A stretch of 64,000 nucleotides of DNA from Ridgeia piscesae (GCA_025642075.2 JAODUO010001659.1:17501-81500), one strand, 5' to 3'; shown: positions 1 through 12,016, counted from the first letter of the stretch. Translations and numbers: made by a program. Notes: generated by a model not told the origin, from the letters alone.

Positions 1-3000
1 TATTTTGGATAATAGAAATTAAAGCACTTAAATGTGATTATCACCAATCTTTTGAAGACAAAGCCACACTTGATAACAAGCCAGTGTATATAAGGTACAA
101 CGTGACACAAACAAGGTAGCGATATATACTATTGTGGTCATTTTGTGCAATAATGCAATAATTGGTAATTTGCAGTACTATACAATGTAACTTCAATACC
201 GAGGTTACCAACATTAGGAAATTGCCTGACTGAGCACTGTCAACTCTAGTGCATAACAAATCAACATTATTTCATGACACAGTAATATAAACAAGTACTT
301 TGTAGTATCACTGGCTCAATTGAGGCATTTAATGAGTGATAATGCGATCATATACGATAGTTTATGTAATATGTGTCACCACACAAACATACGCACATCT
401 GTACTCAATGAAGACAAAAGTTGGAGTAGCATCATCATCATCTATCTATCCGTGCATGCACTATTCACTGAGTATGTATTGCAGACGATACGAATGGATT
501 CCTACAACATGTGGTTCTAATGCATGCGCTGTATCTATCACTCATGTCACGCTGTCAACTGTCAACTTAAGATCTGAGTGAGACGGTGTCATCTGCCAGA
601 TGTCGTCTGTGCTCTGTCCATGATCCGTGACCTCTTCCCTCCCTGCAGTCCCATTTGATTTCTTGATAAATGTATTTAGCCTATTCCTGTTCTGATTGTA
701 GATTGCCACTACAGCACACTGCACCAAAGAAAAACACACCGTTCACCAGTGACGTATAACACATTTGCTGCTTAGGTTGCGAACATTGAATCCGGATGAA
801 GATCCGGATACGTCGTCCCAGAACAACCTTCAACATGGCTGGTGTCTGCTCAAGAAGAGGCAAGCAATGATTGCTGCAGAAGACACTACAGCTGCAGCAG
901 CTATACATGCATACCCACCTGCCCATGCAGATAGAAAGAGTGAATTGTGAAAAATGTTTTTGTAAGAAACCAGACACTGACAGCCATCACTGTTTGCAGT
1001 CATTTGTGCATATATGTCCAATCTTATGGAACAAGATCTGCTGGTGTCATGAGTCAGACAATTTGTATGTAAACGAGTAACTGGCGATACACAGGGGTGG
1101 AATGCATATGTGTACAGAAACAGCCTTGATTCATTAATTGCAGCTTGGCTGGGTGTTTCCCACAGTCATTGAGATGGTGCTTCGTTGAAGAGATCTACTG
1201 AGGAAGTAAAGCGTAAAGCACTTTGAACAATCCTGAGGATTGGATACTGTATTATATAAGAATATACCTTTATTGATATTGTTGATAGGTGAGGTGAAAA
1301 TGGAGGTAACTCTATTCCAATCCTCATGAAGTGGACAAGTGGGCATGCTACCCGAAATGTTCTAGAATGATCCTACATAAGTTATTATTAAACATGATTT
1401 TGTTTGTATTCTTCAACTATGGAATAATATGTTGTTTCCATAACTATTCCTGGTACACTGTATCTGCATTGCATGAAATGCCGTTCATATCATATAAATG
1501 TCGTATCATGTTAGTTTGATTGTTGTTCTTGTTACTATAACGTTATTTTCATGGTCAATGCTTTATTAACAACACATTTCACTGCTGTTATAATACATGA
1601 TCATAAGCTTACATATTTTTGGTAGATATATGTGATAGTTGTCTACCCGATTACATGTTGAACCACTGGCTGTTCCAAACACATAATACAAAATTCAATT
1701 TCATATGTAATATAATATAGCATGGCACATATGAAAGAGAACCAGTTTTACATGAATGACAAAGAAATAAGAAATATTAGTAGCACAATGAGATCTCACA
1801 GTTACAATGGAAACTCACACTACAATAGAACATCACTATTGTGGTTACCTCGATTAGAATGCTACATCGCAATTATGGTCACCAATTTTGTTCAAATGCT
1901 TATTTACAATAATGACGTTCCATTGTATATATATTTCAGCTAATAAATCAGTTCCTTATTATTCGGAATGAAGTCGATTTCATAAGGAATGTGGGTGTTG
2001 TTGTCTTTCTGTCCCTCCAACAATATATTCCAGGCCTTCCGTGAAAATACAATGCATATTAAAAGAACAATTATTACTGACACATATCATACCTACACAG
2101 GTGATACTATGTATATAATACAATAACGTGTTATAATCGCTACTGTTAGTGTAATAATGGCCAATATCTAAGACGCAATAATTAATCTGCATTTTCTGTC
2201 ATAGCTTTGGACAATTTGGAACTTCACTCCTGCAATTTGTCAGGGGGAGACAAATAGGAATGCTATGACCCCTACGTGTTTCAAACACCTACTTATGTCC
2301 GACACAATGCACTGACCTGGAGAATAGCACAAATATGTGACTAAGTACAAAATGGTCATTGACATAGCTGTCATACCATACCGCCGGTGTCACAGACACG
2401 GTAATTGAATCATCCGTTGATATTTTAATTATTTAAATAATTATGCAGCCCGAACTTCATAATGAATATTTAGGCATATTATCTTCCCGGACAAGCTCTG
2501 CATGTAATCGAATAGTCGAATAGCAGCTGCTTCTGACAGCATGCATACTCCTTTCGGCGAGTTTCGTTATTCACCAAAACAATAAACGTTGCACTTCTCG
2601 TCTCGTCTCGGCTTGTTACTCGCCTCTGTATTTCGGCTTCCGACGGGTCTTCTTTGCCATGTTTACGAGCATGTTCAGTTCTATCTTTAAACTGTTGGCC
2701 ATCATCTTTTAACATACATTCAACTATTTATGAACAGATGCTGGTTTCCCTAGACGAAGCCTTCTTACCTTGTCAAAGTCAAACGGGATAATGTAACATA
2801 GCGCCATATTGCGATTGTTTTGAAAACGGACACAAATGTGCAAGGAGCAATGGCTTCGTCACTGACAATCAACAATGGCGCATCACATGAAGTTCGACCG
2901 AACATGTGTCAAAACGTGTTTTATTCATAAATCAGTGACATTAAAAATGTGATTACCGTTCGAAATGGTTGCTTTTTAATTTCTCTTTGACGATATATTA

Positions 3001-3150
3001 TTTCACCTTTGGTTCTCATTTTAAACCGTTGCCATAATCATCACATCAGTAAGTTTCCTCATCCAAAACACACTGGGTGCACAAACACAGAGGTAACCAA
3101 ATTATTCGTAATGGTGCGTGCATAGAGACATTTAATTAATAATGTGTTAA
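1..3150. other. AT-rich non-coding stretch
   Basis: No convincing gene is seen. Open frames are short and match no family I recognise. At about 790-809 the palindromic octamer ATCCGGAT occurs twice, four bases apart. Around 2780-2920 the DNA is less AT-rich and carries a GCGCCATATTGCG motif also found in the dispersed repeat at 59.1 kb. Confidence 0.5.
1165..1275 (+). repeat. Possible SINE/LINE 3' tail
   Basis: The order 'aaagcactttgaac' followed by 'gatactgtattatataag' resembles the 3' ends of short interspersed repeats common in marine animals (AAGCGCTTTGA then a TATATAAG box). This is recognition by pattern only; no target duplication was found. Confidence 0.3.
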
Positions 3151-3230
3151 CATAAAATAATGGCAATTTATATAGCGCCCGTATCCGCCACGTGGTGGCG
3201 CTCATGGCACTTTTACATGTAAACATCATG
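3150..3230 (+). repeat. Short interspersed repeat tail (TTTATATAGCGCC type)
   Basis: The stretch 'atttatatagcgcccg' followed by a CCACGTGGTGG palindrome and 'ggcgctcatggcac' is typical of a widespread repeat tail in marine metazoans. It lies just 3' of the minus-strand LINE fragment but reads in the other direction. Confidence 0.35.
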
Positions 3231-3339
3231 TTAATACACTAATATTAATGCCAATAAAGCCACATTTGTAGACCAAAAATTTATAGAAATAAAACACTTA
3301 ATTACCATTACCAGTAGTAAAAAACCGGTGTAATATAGT

Positions 3340-4735
3340 TTCTAAAAATATATATACAATAATAATAATAATAATAATAAAATAGTTTTAAAATGTATTA
3401 ATGTCATAAAAGGTATACAATCCAGAACATGTACAAGGGAAATTCCACATGCATCACTCAAAGTAAGCTTAACAAGATGTGTCTTCAATGCTGTCTTGAA
3501 GACACCGACTGTTGCGCTGGCTCTCATATTGTTTGTAAGTGCATTCCATGCGTTTGCTGCGGATACGGCGAACGATCGCGCTCCCCACGAGTATTTAGAT
3601 GTTTGTGTTATATTAATAGCAGCTTCTTTGCAGAGCGCATATTTCCTCGGAGTGGTTCGTACAGTTTAACAAGGCTACACAAGTAAATTGGCGAGACACC
3701 GTGGATTGTATTGAACAAAAACATGGATATGTTGAAGATGATTTTCTGTTCTATTGGTAGCCACTGTAGTTGTTTGAGGATAGGTGTGATGTGAGTACAT
3801 TTCCTGGACAGCGTGACAAGTCTGGCAGCTGTGGTTTGTAATCACTGAAGTTTTTTTAGCTGTGTTTTGTTGAGGCCCTGAAGCAGTGAATTGCATGTGT
3901 CCAGTCTAGAAGTAACGAGCGCGTGAGCAAGTAGTTCCGCAACCGGGTGATTTATATGCTTACGAATTATTCAAATATTTCTTATTGATATACACACAGC
4001 TCTGGACACTTTCGCGATGTGTTCATCCATGGAAAGGTTCTCATCAACGAAAATGCCGAGGTTCGTGACACTGTCGGTAGGAATGACCACGGTGATCTGT
4101 GTTATGTTGACTTTTTATATGTGATGTTTTGATCCAACCACAGTGAATGCAGTTTTTCCATTGTTCAACTTCAGGAAATTACGCGACATCCATTGACCTA
4201 GCCAAGATAGGCTTCAATTTGCTCTATTGCGTCATTAACGTTTGACTGTGTAGGATCAACTGAAATGTATATTTGAGTATCGTCTGCGTAACAATGCTTC
4301 CGGATGATACCAGCCGTGGGTGAGGTGTACATTGAAAACAGTATAGGTCCTAGAATAGAGCCTTGCGGGAGACTGTATTTTAGCTGCGATATATCCGATG
4401 CCACGTTGTCAATACGCACACACTATCTTCTGCCACTCAGGTATGACTGGAATCAGTCAAGTGCAACACTGCCGATTCCAAAATAGTTGTTCATACGGGA
4501 TAGCAGCATGGAGTGATCGACAATGACAAAAGCTGCGGATAGATCTAGTAACACAAGAACACTGATCTTGCCGCAGTTCATGGCCTGCAGCAGATCGTTA
4601 CGAACTTTTAGCAATGCGGTTTCTACGCTGTGGTGTGCACGATAGGCTGACTGGAATACATTGATGAGATTATTGTTGGCGAGGAACGTAGAGAGTTGTT
4701 TGGCTACCACCTGTTCCAGTGTTTTTCTATAAAAA
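3340..4735 (-). mobile_element. 5'-truncated L2/CR1-like LINE, reverse transcriptase to 3' end
   Basis: On the minus strand the DNA encodes the reverse transcriptase of a non-LTR retrotransposon. Near 4710-4450 it reads VFQSAYRAHHSVETALLKV and LLDLSAAFVIVDHSMLL. Near 4400-4260 it reads [11 protein letters not shown] and the catalytic box YADDTQIY. The thumb and C-terminal part follow in broken frames (for example RLDTCNSLLQGL near 3910 and LQWLPI near 3765). The element ends at an (ATT)n tract at 3359-3380, the usual microsatellite tail of L2/CR1 types. The 5' end is cut near 4735. Two nonsense codons (one at a Trp position near 4452) and several frameshifts show an old dead copy. In the core, the AFDxVDH motif has Val in place of Asp. 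Confidence 0.85.
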
Positions 4736-4864
4736 AAAGATTGATATAGGAAGGTAGTTGGCTTTTTCTTCTTTGCTGTCCATCGTGCCCGATGATGACA
4801 TCAGTGTATGGTTTCGTCCGTTACGTGCTTTGCTCGTTGGTGAGGGAATAGTCCAATTTGAGAT
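4736..4864. other. Spacer between two LINE pieces
   Basis: This short non-coding junction starts with an eight-A run that marks the 5' truncation point of the downstream LINE. Nothing else is recognised. Confidence 0.3.
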
Positions 4865-5446
4865 TTAAAGCCTCTTCCGCAGTCGACACCGAAGATGAAA
4901 GCCATGGCGGAGATTGTGATCATGTTGGTATTGTTGTGATATATTTTCTTCAATGTGGCTTTTTCCTTTTTGAATGGCCTGCCTCCGCTGTTGTCGATCT
5001 TTTATAATGGTCTCCCAGTTGTGTACCGTGATGTGTGTTGCCTTTAGGTGTCGTTTGACTACATCTTTGTATCGCAGCCGTTGTCCACCACGAAGACGTT
5101 TCCCTTTGGTTAACCAAAGGGAAACTGCTGTTGTTGCTGCTATTGTTGTCGTTGTCGTCCGTGCAGGTGCCGATGTTGTCGCTGCATTTGCCAACACTGT
5201 TGCCGTTGTCGATGATGTGTGCGTTTCATTTGTGCGCTTGGTGATTGTTCGATGACCGATCACTGTGGATATTCGTTGTTGTTGTTGTTTACGCCCACCT
5301 CGGCAGCCGCGCTTGGTGGGAAGTCTAGCAGCAATGCCAAGTTCACGTAACAATGTCCACGTGGTGGCATTCAAGCGTGACTTATTGAAATGTCTGCATT
5401 CGACTAGTTGACAGGCAGTGTAGAACAATTGGTCTTGCGTTGTCAT
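4865..5446 (-). mobile_element. Composite LINE-derived open frame (193 codons)
   Basis: This minus-strand frame looks like two retrotransposon pieces joined through low-complexity sequence. The first part contains LLRELGIAARLPTKRGCRGGR, a basic motif of the kind found in LINE ORF2 linkers. A Thr/Ala-rich stretch made by CAA/CAG-type triplets follows. The last part contains GKRLRGGQRLRYKDVVKR, then a WE...DR..RR motif, resembling the C-terminus of RTE-like endonuclease-reverse transcriptases. The two parts meet at a perfect 26-bp palindrome (5099-5124). No reverse transcriptase core is present, so it cannot act alone. It could be one unusual LINE tail, but a fusion seems more likely. Confidence 0.5.
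5099..5124. repeat. 26-bp perfect palindrome
   Basis: The two 13-base halves (TTTCCCTTTGGTT and its complement) are exact inverted copies with no spacer. The palindrome sits where the two LINE-like parts of the surrounding open frame meet. Confidence 0.9.
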
Positions 5447-6228
5447 GCTTTACCGGATACAGGGAATTTAGGCGGCCACTGAAGCAGGCTGGGTGTCTAC
5501 TACGGTTCCAGGTGTCGTCATGCAAAGCAATGTCTTAAAATCCGTACTAACTCACACATATGGCATACTAGTATGAATACTAGTGCAGGTATTTCACAAA
5601 TCACACCTCATGAAATTTATAAATGTACGACGGCCAAAAAATCACAATAATGTCCAGAGCTTGCAAGGTGCAACCACACAGGCGCAACCGTCATGTGAAA
5701 AAACACATGACACAGTCATATTATATTATTGAATAAATATTGAATAATATACCATATATTGGAAAGAAACATAACATGTTTTCATCATCTTCCTAAGTTA
5801 TGTTTAGTACTTCTTTGTGCATGTTATATGATGTGTATGTGACATATAAGTCACAAACATACACACTAAAAAGGTGAGAAGAAAATATGTCATCTTTTTT
5901 AACACATTTTTAGACAGAATTAAATTTTGAGAAGCTATGACACATTATGTCGGTTAAATATTGAATATTATACCAATAATACAAAAGGCGCAATATAAAA
6001 GTTGACAGCCACGGTCTATTATCTTAATAAATAGCGTCATATTGTTCGCTTTATCAAGGGCCTTGTAACATAGTTACATGCATCGAAGGGCCATGTTGTG
6101 TGGGGAAAAAATGGTTAAAAGAAATATTAACATTTCGGTTCAGTGATCATTTCACTTTATTGTTTTGTTTAATACTTTGCTTTTTATGTGATGTGTGTCT
6201 GATATTAAGTATTACAACATTATATAAT
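5447..6228. other. AT-rich non-coding stretch
   Basis: No gene is seen. Two partial copies of an 'aaatattgaataatataccaata'-type motif occur near 5735 and 5955, so a decayed repeat may be present. Confidence 0.4.
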
Positions 6229-6237
6229 GATATATAT

Positions 6238-6330
<93 letters not shown>

Positions 6331-6334
6331 TATA
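6229..6334. repeat. (TA)n microsatellite
   Basis: This is almost pure TA dinucleotide repeat with two phase slips. It interrupts the C-terminal part of the LINE fragment on the minus strand. Confidence 0.95.
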
Positions 6335-6341
6335 CAGTCAA

Positions 6342-6690
6342 TTAGGTATGTGGTGACAACACGAGCAAGCTTTGTTTTAGTATTGGCATTGCCATACCAC
6401 GTGATTATGTTAAAAAATACAACGCTCTCTATTAAACCCCTGTAAACAAGTTGGACAATGTGGTGGCTAACATCGAGACGTTTCAGCTTTCTCAATAGGA
6501 ACAGTCGTTGTTGCGTTTTTTTGTAAACATAATCAACATAATCACAGAATGACAAGCTTTCATCAAGTAATGTAATTAGGTACTTGCAACACTTCACTAC
6601 TTCTACGTCTTAATTATTTATGAATATTGGTTTTGGTGGCTGAGTAGTCCTTCCCCCTCCAAACATTTCAATAACATGTTTTTTGTTTCG
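6342..6690 (-). mobile_element. LINE reverse transcriptase C-terminal fragment
   Basis: The minus strand reads KPIFIN, then VEVVK and LDESLSFCDYVDYVYKK, then QQRLFLLRKLKRLDVS, IVQLVYRGLIESVVFFN and WYGNANTKTKLARVV. This is the region after the YADD box of a non-LTR reverse transcriptase, where the family has K-Y-L-G-x-x-L-D-x-x-L-x-F-x-D-H-V-D and LIESVLxFN. One stop lies near 6612. Both ends are truncated, the 3' end by the TA microsatellite. Confidence 0.75.
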
Positions 6691-7370
6691 TTTACATTGT
6701 CTTTACTTGCATGTTCACATGCATTTCAACAATACCTTACTTAACGAGGACACCCATTACTGCGATATATTCACGCAGACAAGCAAAACTATCATATTCA
6801 GGGGCCATTTCAAGATGCGAATGTATGGGCGCAAAGTCTCAACCAGCGGACGAACCAAATGGTGTAATTTTAGCATTATCCATAAGTAACACCGTAAGTT
6901 TAGCCTTTCCGCTGTCTCAGCTCGAGCGACGATATCGGAAAAAGGTCTAATTTGTATTATCATCTAAACCGTGGCGCATATTTGAAGGTCATGGGCCTAG
7001 TATAAACAAATATGCAGACATTCCGAAACCCTATGAAAGATACATGAATGGATCGTTTAGATTACTAGAATAGATGTATGTTTATTGTTTGTATGTATAC
7101 TCTTGACTTTTGTTTGATGACCGAGTAAAGCATACCGTAACATTGATTAACCTGAATTGAGGAGCTTTGCCACATACCATGTGGAACAATACTGCAAAAT
7201 TCATACAAGTTAATGTACAAAATAAAGAAGCTATGTTAAAGGTATAACATGAAATACACACTTCTGAGATATAACACAAATTAGACACACACCCAAATGC
7301 AGTTCTAAACCATACTTATAATATTATCATAGATTAAATAACCCAAACTAAAAATAAATATGTGACTAGC
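6691..7370. other. Non-coding stretch
   Basis: Nothing recognisable is seen apart from AT-rich sequence and short random open frames. Confidence 0.4.
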
Positions 7371-7770
7371 AAGTTAGCCATATTTAATAAATACAAGCAT
7401 AAAAAAGTCTCCATGGATAACTCAAGGACTGCTAACGTCAATAAGATACAGAACTAAACTGTACAAACAATTAAAACTCACTAATCCTGATTCTTCCGAA
7501 TATGCCATATTACTGGTCAATTTAAACACGTACAATAGCATTAAAAAAACTTTTAGTAAGGCAAAACATCTCTACTATGACAATTGTTTTAATCATTTTA
7601 AATTTGAAAAACAAATGAAAACTATAAATGAAATCCTGTCTAGACATAAAACTAACAAATTATTTCCTATATATATTTGTTTAAAGACTTTGATTCTAGT
7701 GTGAGAGATAAATAAGAAATTGTAAATAAATTCAATTAATTGTTTACTAATATTGGTTGTAATCTAGTAA
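7370..7770 (+). mobile_element. LINE linker fragment (between endonuclease and RT)
   Basis: The plus strand reads WITQGLLTSIRYRTKLYK, then LNTYNSIKKTFSKAKHLYYDNCF and MKTINEILSRHK. This matches the LINE segment that joins endonuclease to reverse transcriptase (W-x-T-x-G-L/I-x-x-S-I, then I-x-x-A-K-x-x-Y-Y, then T-W-x-x-I-N-E). The homologous part of another LINE lies at 17.2-17.9 kb on the other strand. The rest is lost. Confidence 0.65.
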
Positions 7771-9120
7771 ATAATATAAACTATAAAGGCACTCAAATAA
7801 TATACAATATAAAGGCATACATATTATCTAAATAAAATAGTAGACAAAACATTATATTGAAAAACGTTGAAGAAGATATTATACTTTCTGCTGAGGTTTT
7901 TAGTGTGTATATTTTATCATAATTTATTACATATAATTTTATTTCATATTTTACATTTTAAACTAATATATTTCTACTAGATCGTATCAGTTATTTATCG
8001 ATGTTATAAAGAGCAATTTTTATTCGGACCTTTTTATGTGATTGTTCTTATTTATTTATTCATTTTATTTAAAGTAGTAGTATATTATATCATCATCGTT
8101 TGTTGCATGTGAATGTATTGTCATGTGGATATACTAGTACGACAACCAATATAATTACACATTCCAGTGTTTTAGTGTAACTACAATATGAACACATGGC
8201 AATAAAGCTATCTTAACTTAAAGAGGACATTAATAAGTTTACCTAACAACAGTAGTTGTGGAAATGATGATCTCGCTAAACAATAACTACAATTTCTTGA
8301 ACCAACACTAACCTTAAATTACAACAATTATAATTTTATTATAAATATCTACGCAATGAATTACTTTAAATTGGCGATTTGTGTTTAAATGTGAGGTACA
8401 TGGTAATGACACAAAAATGTAATAATACACTTATCAAGTTAAACATGATTTTGCAAAGAAATGTCTCAGACATAATTTGCCACTATTATTAAATAGCCTT
8501 CTTGAAATAGTGAAAGAAAAACTCATGTCACACAGTACACAGGCATTTGTCAAGTATGTTAAACTGCACTTCTTACAAAGTTATCAAGTAGCATGCACTA
8601 GAAACAACTATTAAGTATGTATGCAAAATTAAGAATCAAAAACCACCTATTAACTTCATTCAGTATTTATATTTAAAACAGTGCATTGAAATACAATAAC
8701 CATGTAAGCTACGCACTTGCATCTTGATATCATGTTTTGTTTGTTTTTGTGTGGTGCTTTTTGTTTCTGGAAGAATTTGTTCTAGATGAGGTAATTATTT
8801 TGTACATAAAATATCCTGAAAGGTGGCTCCTCGGTAGCGACTAGCACGGTCTTAGAGGAATCTCCTGACCCTAAGTTGTATTGTTAATTATACATAGTAT
8901 TACCATGTTTGCTATGATGTTTATATTTGTATCGTTCTGAGTATGTTTGACATGGTGTGTGTATTGTTTGAAATACTGGTCGAATAAATATCAATTTTTC
9001 TTCGTTGTCTTCTTCTTCAATTGACCATGTGGCGATGACATATGCCGAATTTTGAAAATATGGCACATATATTAATAGTCAGCATTGATTGTTTCCAACA
9101 ATACTTATTTTAAAATATTT
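7771..9120. other. AT-rich non-coding stretch
   Basis: No gene, RNA or structured repeat is recognised. A tRNA-like look near 8820-8870 does not hold up. Confidence 0.4.
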
Positions 9121-9312
9121 GCAATTGATGTAGTGTTTTCTTAGAAGCGTACTATACAATTCTTAAATGAATATGTATACCTTATTTATTGCCACGTTTT
9201 GACCTCCGAAAACTAAAACATTACATTACATCACGTGTTCTCTTAGAAGCTAACTTTACAATTATTAAAAGAAAATGCACACCATATTTGTTTCTATGTT
9301 TTGACCACCCAT
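9120..9312 (+). repeat. Two diverged tandem copies of ~100 bp upstream of the LicD-like gene
   Basis: The segments 9127-9210 and 9228-9312 align by eye. Both run through 'tgt(t)ctcttagaagc', then 'tacaatt..taaa.gaa', then 'accttattt..tgccacgttttgacc' or close variants. They lie just upstream of the ATG at 9445 and could be promoter-proximal or simply a repeat. Confidence 0.5.
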
Positions 9313-9444
9313 AAATGTCTGTAATTATGTTTGTTTCATATTGTTCAACAGGCGCTAAAGGCGGAAAATAATACTTCCAGCACAACGTGTCGAACACTCG
9401 TATCAATTTTGTGTAGTTGATGACGACACTTCGTTCGTGTAACG

Positions 9445-11013
9445 ATGGCGATTAAAAAGTGGAGCATAAAGATTGTTGTACTATTTATAGGAACCCTATT
9501 GACATTTGTTTTATTAGCAACAAACCGTAACAATTTAAACGAATCCGGAGTTAAAACACTTCAAAACAAATACAAACTACATCTACAGAATATCGCCATA
9601 CATTTATCGAAAATTGTTGAATTAACGCGGCGTACACCAGAAGCACAAACAGAGGCTCGAAATGCGCTGATACTCACGCAAGCTGCACTTGCAGAATTCG
9701 GCATTGAATTTCCGTCGAACACGGTAAACAAAATAACGACAATTAAATCGCCAGAAAATGGTACGGAAACACTCTGTGTTGTATGCCCCGATAAATACAT
9801 TGGAACAAATGCCGACTACCCGTGGTTCGAGAAGGGGCGCGTGTTAACCAATTGCACCAAAGCGCCACCATTTCAAACGATCTTATCTATTTTACTAAAT
9901 GGCCGCGATTACCCAGACCAAAGTAAAATCATCTTAGTTCTGCGAGAGATCTACGCCACATATCCTCGTCTTACCGTACATTTGGCAGTGGCTGAAAAGT
10001 TATTAATTCCAGAAGATGTGAAAGTGGTCGTTCACCAACATATCCTAGGAAATGATCCAGCAAGTAGTAGCATATGGAATACACTTGTTGAAAGAGCAAC
10101 GACTGAATATGTATTAGTCGCGCGACAAATTGAACATTTCCAGTGGTACGTCCTCTTAGAAAGAATGGTCCGAATCTTGTCCGAATTGGGCGTCAAAGCT
10201 GTAGGCGGTGCTATTCGCACACCAGATGGACACTGGGCAATGGGTTGTCAACAAACGCGTTTGCGGAATTATACTCTCACATACAGAGACGGCTATCACA
10301 CATCTAAACAATCATGCGCCTACTGCGACTACATCCCGTCGTCATTCGTAAGTAGAACCTCGACGCTCCGTGCCATTCAATTTAAGATGGCTTCGCCTTC
10401 CACGGTCTTTCAAGACTATTTCTTGCGTCTGCAGAAAGACCGGAAACTTGTGATGTCGTGTCCGGATGCCATGTTTTACGTCCTCGCGGTCAACAAGACT
10501 GCGTCTTTATTACAAAAACAGTGGATTCCGATGGCACAGAAGTATGCCATCAACCGCGTGAACTTGGCTGACGGCCGACGTTTGTCGTTTTCGTGCAACG
10601 AAGCAAACACCAAGTTCCCCTGGACAGGCGGTACTATTGTGCCCGTGTGTGCTGTAGAAACGTTGCTAAAGGGAATCATCGACGCGATGGACATTTGCGA
10701 AAAGATCGGTCTCTTTTGTCACTTGGATGGAGGAACGACATTAGGAGCCATGAAATTCAACGGCATTCTACCTTGGGAACGCGATGCGGACCTATCATAT
10801 GTTACGTCTAAAAACATCACTTTCTGGGAGCATCGTGACGAATTCAGAAAACTCGGCTACACACTATCATTGATATTTCCTGAGAATTGTCGCAAATTCA
10901 ACGGGAGTAACCAGCGATGCTATCACTATGTTCTGCAGGTTCCCCACTGGCGCATTGAATTGTGGGGCGCCACTCCCCGTCTCATGACATATTTTTGCGC
11001 GAGAAAAAGATAG
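9445..11013 (+). CDS. LicD/fukutin-related-protein-like transferase (main frame)
   Basis: The family (LicD, FKTN, FKRP) transfers phosphosugar or ribitol-phosphate groups onto glycans, in animals in the Golgi. Residues about 8-26 form one hydrophobic anchor after a short basic N-terminus, as in a type II Golgi protein. Residues about 150-390 correspond to the FKRP stem/GT-like half (GGAIRTPDGHWAMGC, then YCDYIPSSFVSRTSTLRA). The LicD core follows: H426-LDGGTTLGA and P443-WERDADL. In human FKRP the metal-binding motif is WDYDVDL; here the first Asp is Glu445, while Asp447 and Asp449 are kept. Of the four zinc-binding Cys I recall in FKRP, only two have apparent counterparts (near C391 and C406). 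The start ATG is in a good context (aacgATGG). The gene has no introns. The frame stops at 11011-11013, but homology continues in another frame. Orthology to FKRP, as opposed to another LicD paralogue, is not certain. Confidence 0.85.
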   Translation: MAIKKWSIKIVVLFIGTLLTFVLLATNRNNLNESGVKTLQNKYKLHLQNIAIHLSKIVELTRRTPEAQTEARNALILTQAALAEFGIEFPSNTVNKITTIKSPENGTETLCVVCPDKYIGTNADYPWFEKGRVLTNCTKAPPFQTILSILLNGRDYPDQSKIILVLREIYATYPRLTVHLAVAEKLLIPEDVKVVVHQHILGNDPASSSIWNTLVERATTEYVLVARQIEHFQWYVLLERMVRILSELGVKAVGGAIRTPDGHWAMGCQQTRLRNYTLTYRDGYHTSKQSCAYCDYIPSSFVSRTSTLRAIQFKMASPSTVFQDYFLRLQKDRKLVMSCPDAMFYVLAVNKTASLLQKQWIPMAQKYAINRVNLADGRRLSFSCNEANTKFPWTGGTIVPVCAVETLLKGIIDAMDICEKIGLFCHLDGGTTLGAMKFNGILPWERDADLSYVTSKNITFWEHRDEFRKLGYTLSLIFPENCRKFNGSNQRCYHYVLQVPHWRIELWGATPRLMTYFCARKR

Positions 11014-11258
11014 AGTCGACGAAGTTGTTGATCGGGGGTCTTTGGATGAACGCCCCGACTAACCCCGCGTTGACCTCACGCAATCGGTACGGCTACGAAT
11101 TGTGAAAGCACGCGGAGCACTGGCGCACCTTGAGTTACTCCACATCCTGGGTACCGTGTCACGGGGGGGAATATAAAAAATGTCCCAAACCCGGAAGTCA
11201 TGTGTGCTTGGACCAACAGTTTCCAGCCGACGGAAATATGGATTTCATCTACCAGTAA
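10983..11258 (+). pseudogene. Displaced C-terminal part of the LicD-like gene
   Basis: Directly after the main frame, the frame one base upstream continues the same protein: KLLIGGLWMNAPTNP, then RNRYGYEL, TGA at 11103-11105, KHAEHWRTLSY, KCPKPGSHVCLDQ and PADGNMDF, ending with TAA at 11256-11258. The motifs RNRYG, HAEHW and PADGN are typical of the LicD C-terminus. The frame change lies between about 10970 and 11015, where runs of five T and five A occur, so an indel error is possible. The TGA is a separate defect, which favours a recent pseudogene. Confidence 0.75.
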
Positions 11259-12016
11259 ATGAGTTCATTAATAACGTTTCGATTGGTAGTTACGCAGTGT
11301 TAACATGTGTTTAAGCACTGTTCTGTCAACATAGAGACACACTTACTAAACAATCCTCCTCAAATCGATGTTTCGCTTTATATTTTGAGACAAATTACAA
11401 GAAATATTGTGTACACGTGGTAAACTCTTAGACGTGTTAGTGGGGCTGCATAGCGATGGTGCATTGCTTGATAACATTATCCAGCTAATTCAATATACAA
11501 ATTAATATATATATATATAATGGAACAGTGATATGCTTTAGTGCGCATGCGCTTTCATTTGAATTACGTAGTACCTGTTTGCTTGAAAATACGTGTATAA
11601 ACCGGGTACATTGCTATGAATTCATGACGTATTTACTGCGTAATATGCTAAATAATTAACACAAGCATTATAACATAGCGAAATCAGTTGTTACTAATAT
11701 TTTATATTTCATTTTATTCTCACTTTTGCATGACCCATTTTGACCAATTATGCTGAAAGGGTTCTCTTCGGCGCTTGGTCATACAACATTCATTCCACTT
11801 GTGTCGATGAAATTCTTACGACTACTGGATCTACAACCATTATTGACGAAGTACTCCTGATTTGTCTGCCAACCCAACCACTCCTCCCTCTCTCTTAGGT
11901 ATGCTATTTTTTCATGGGCTTGTTTAATCGGAATGTGGCGAACACGTGCTGACACATTTGCCCAGTGACATGCCTGCGTTGAATGTTGTAACCACTTACT
12001 GGCAGCTTGGCGATAT
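11259..12016. other. Non-coding stretch 3' of the LicD-like gene
   Basis: No gene is recognised. A short TA run lies near 11502-11519. An open frame on the minus strand (11779-12132) runs into the duplicated block but matches nothing known. Confidence 0.4.

Noticed and set aside
2479..2715. 78-codon minus-strand frame rich in charged residues
   Set aside because: No family, no splice or promoter evidence; length is within chance for this window.
8820..8870. tRNA-like sequence with 'ggtggctcctcggtagcg'
   Set aside because: No B-box at the right distance and no cloverleaf pairing.
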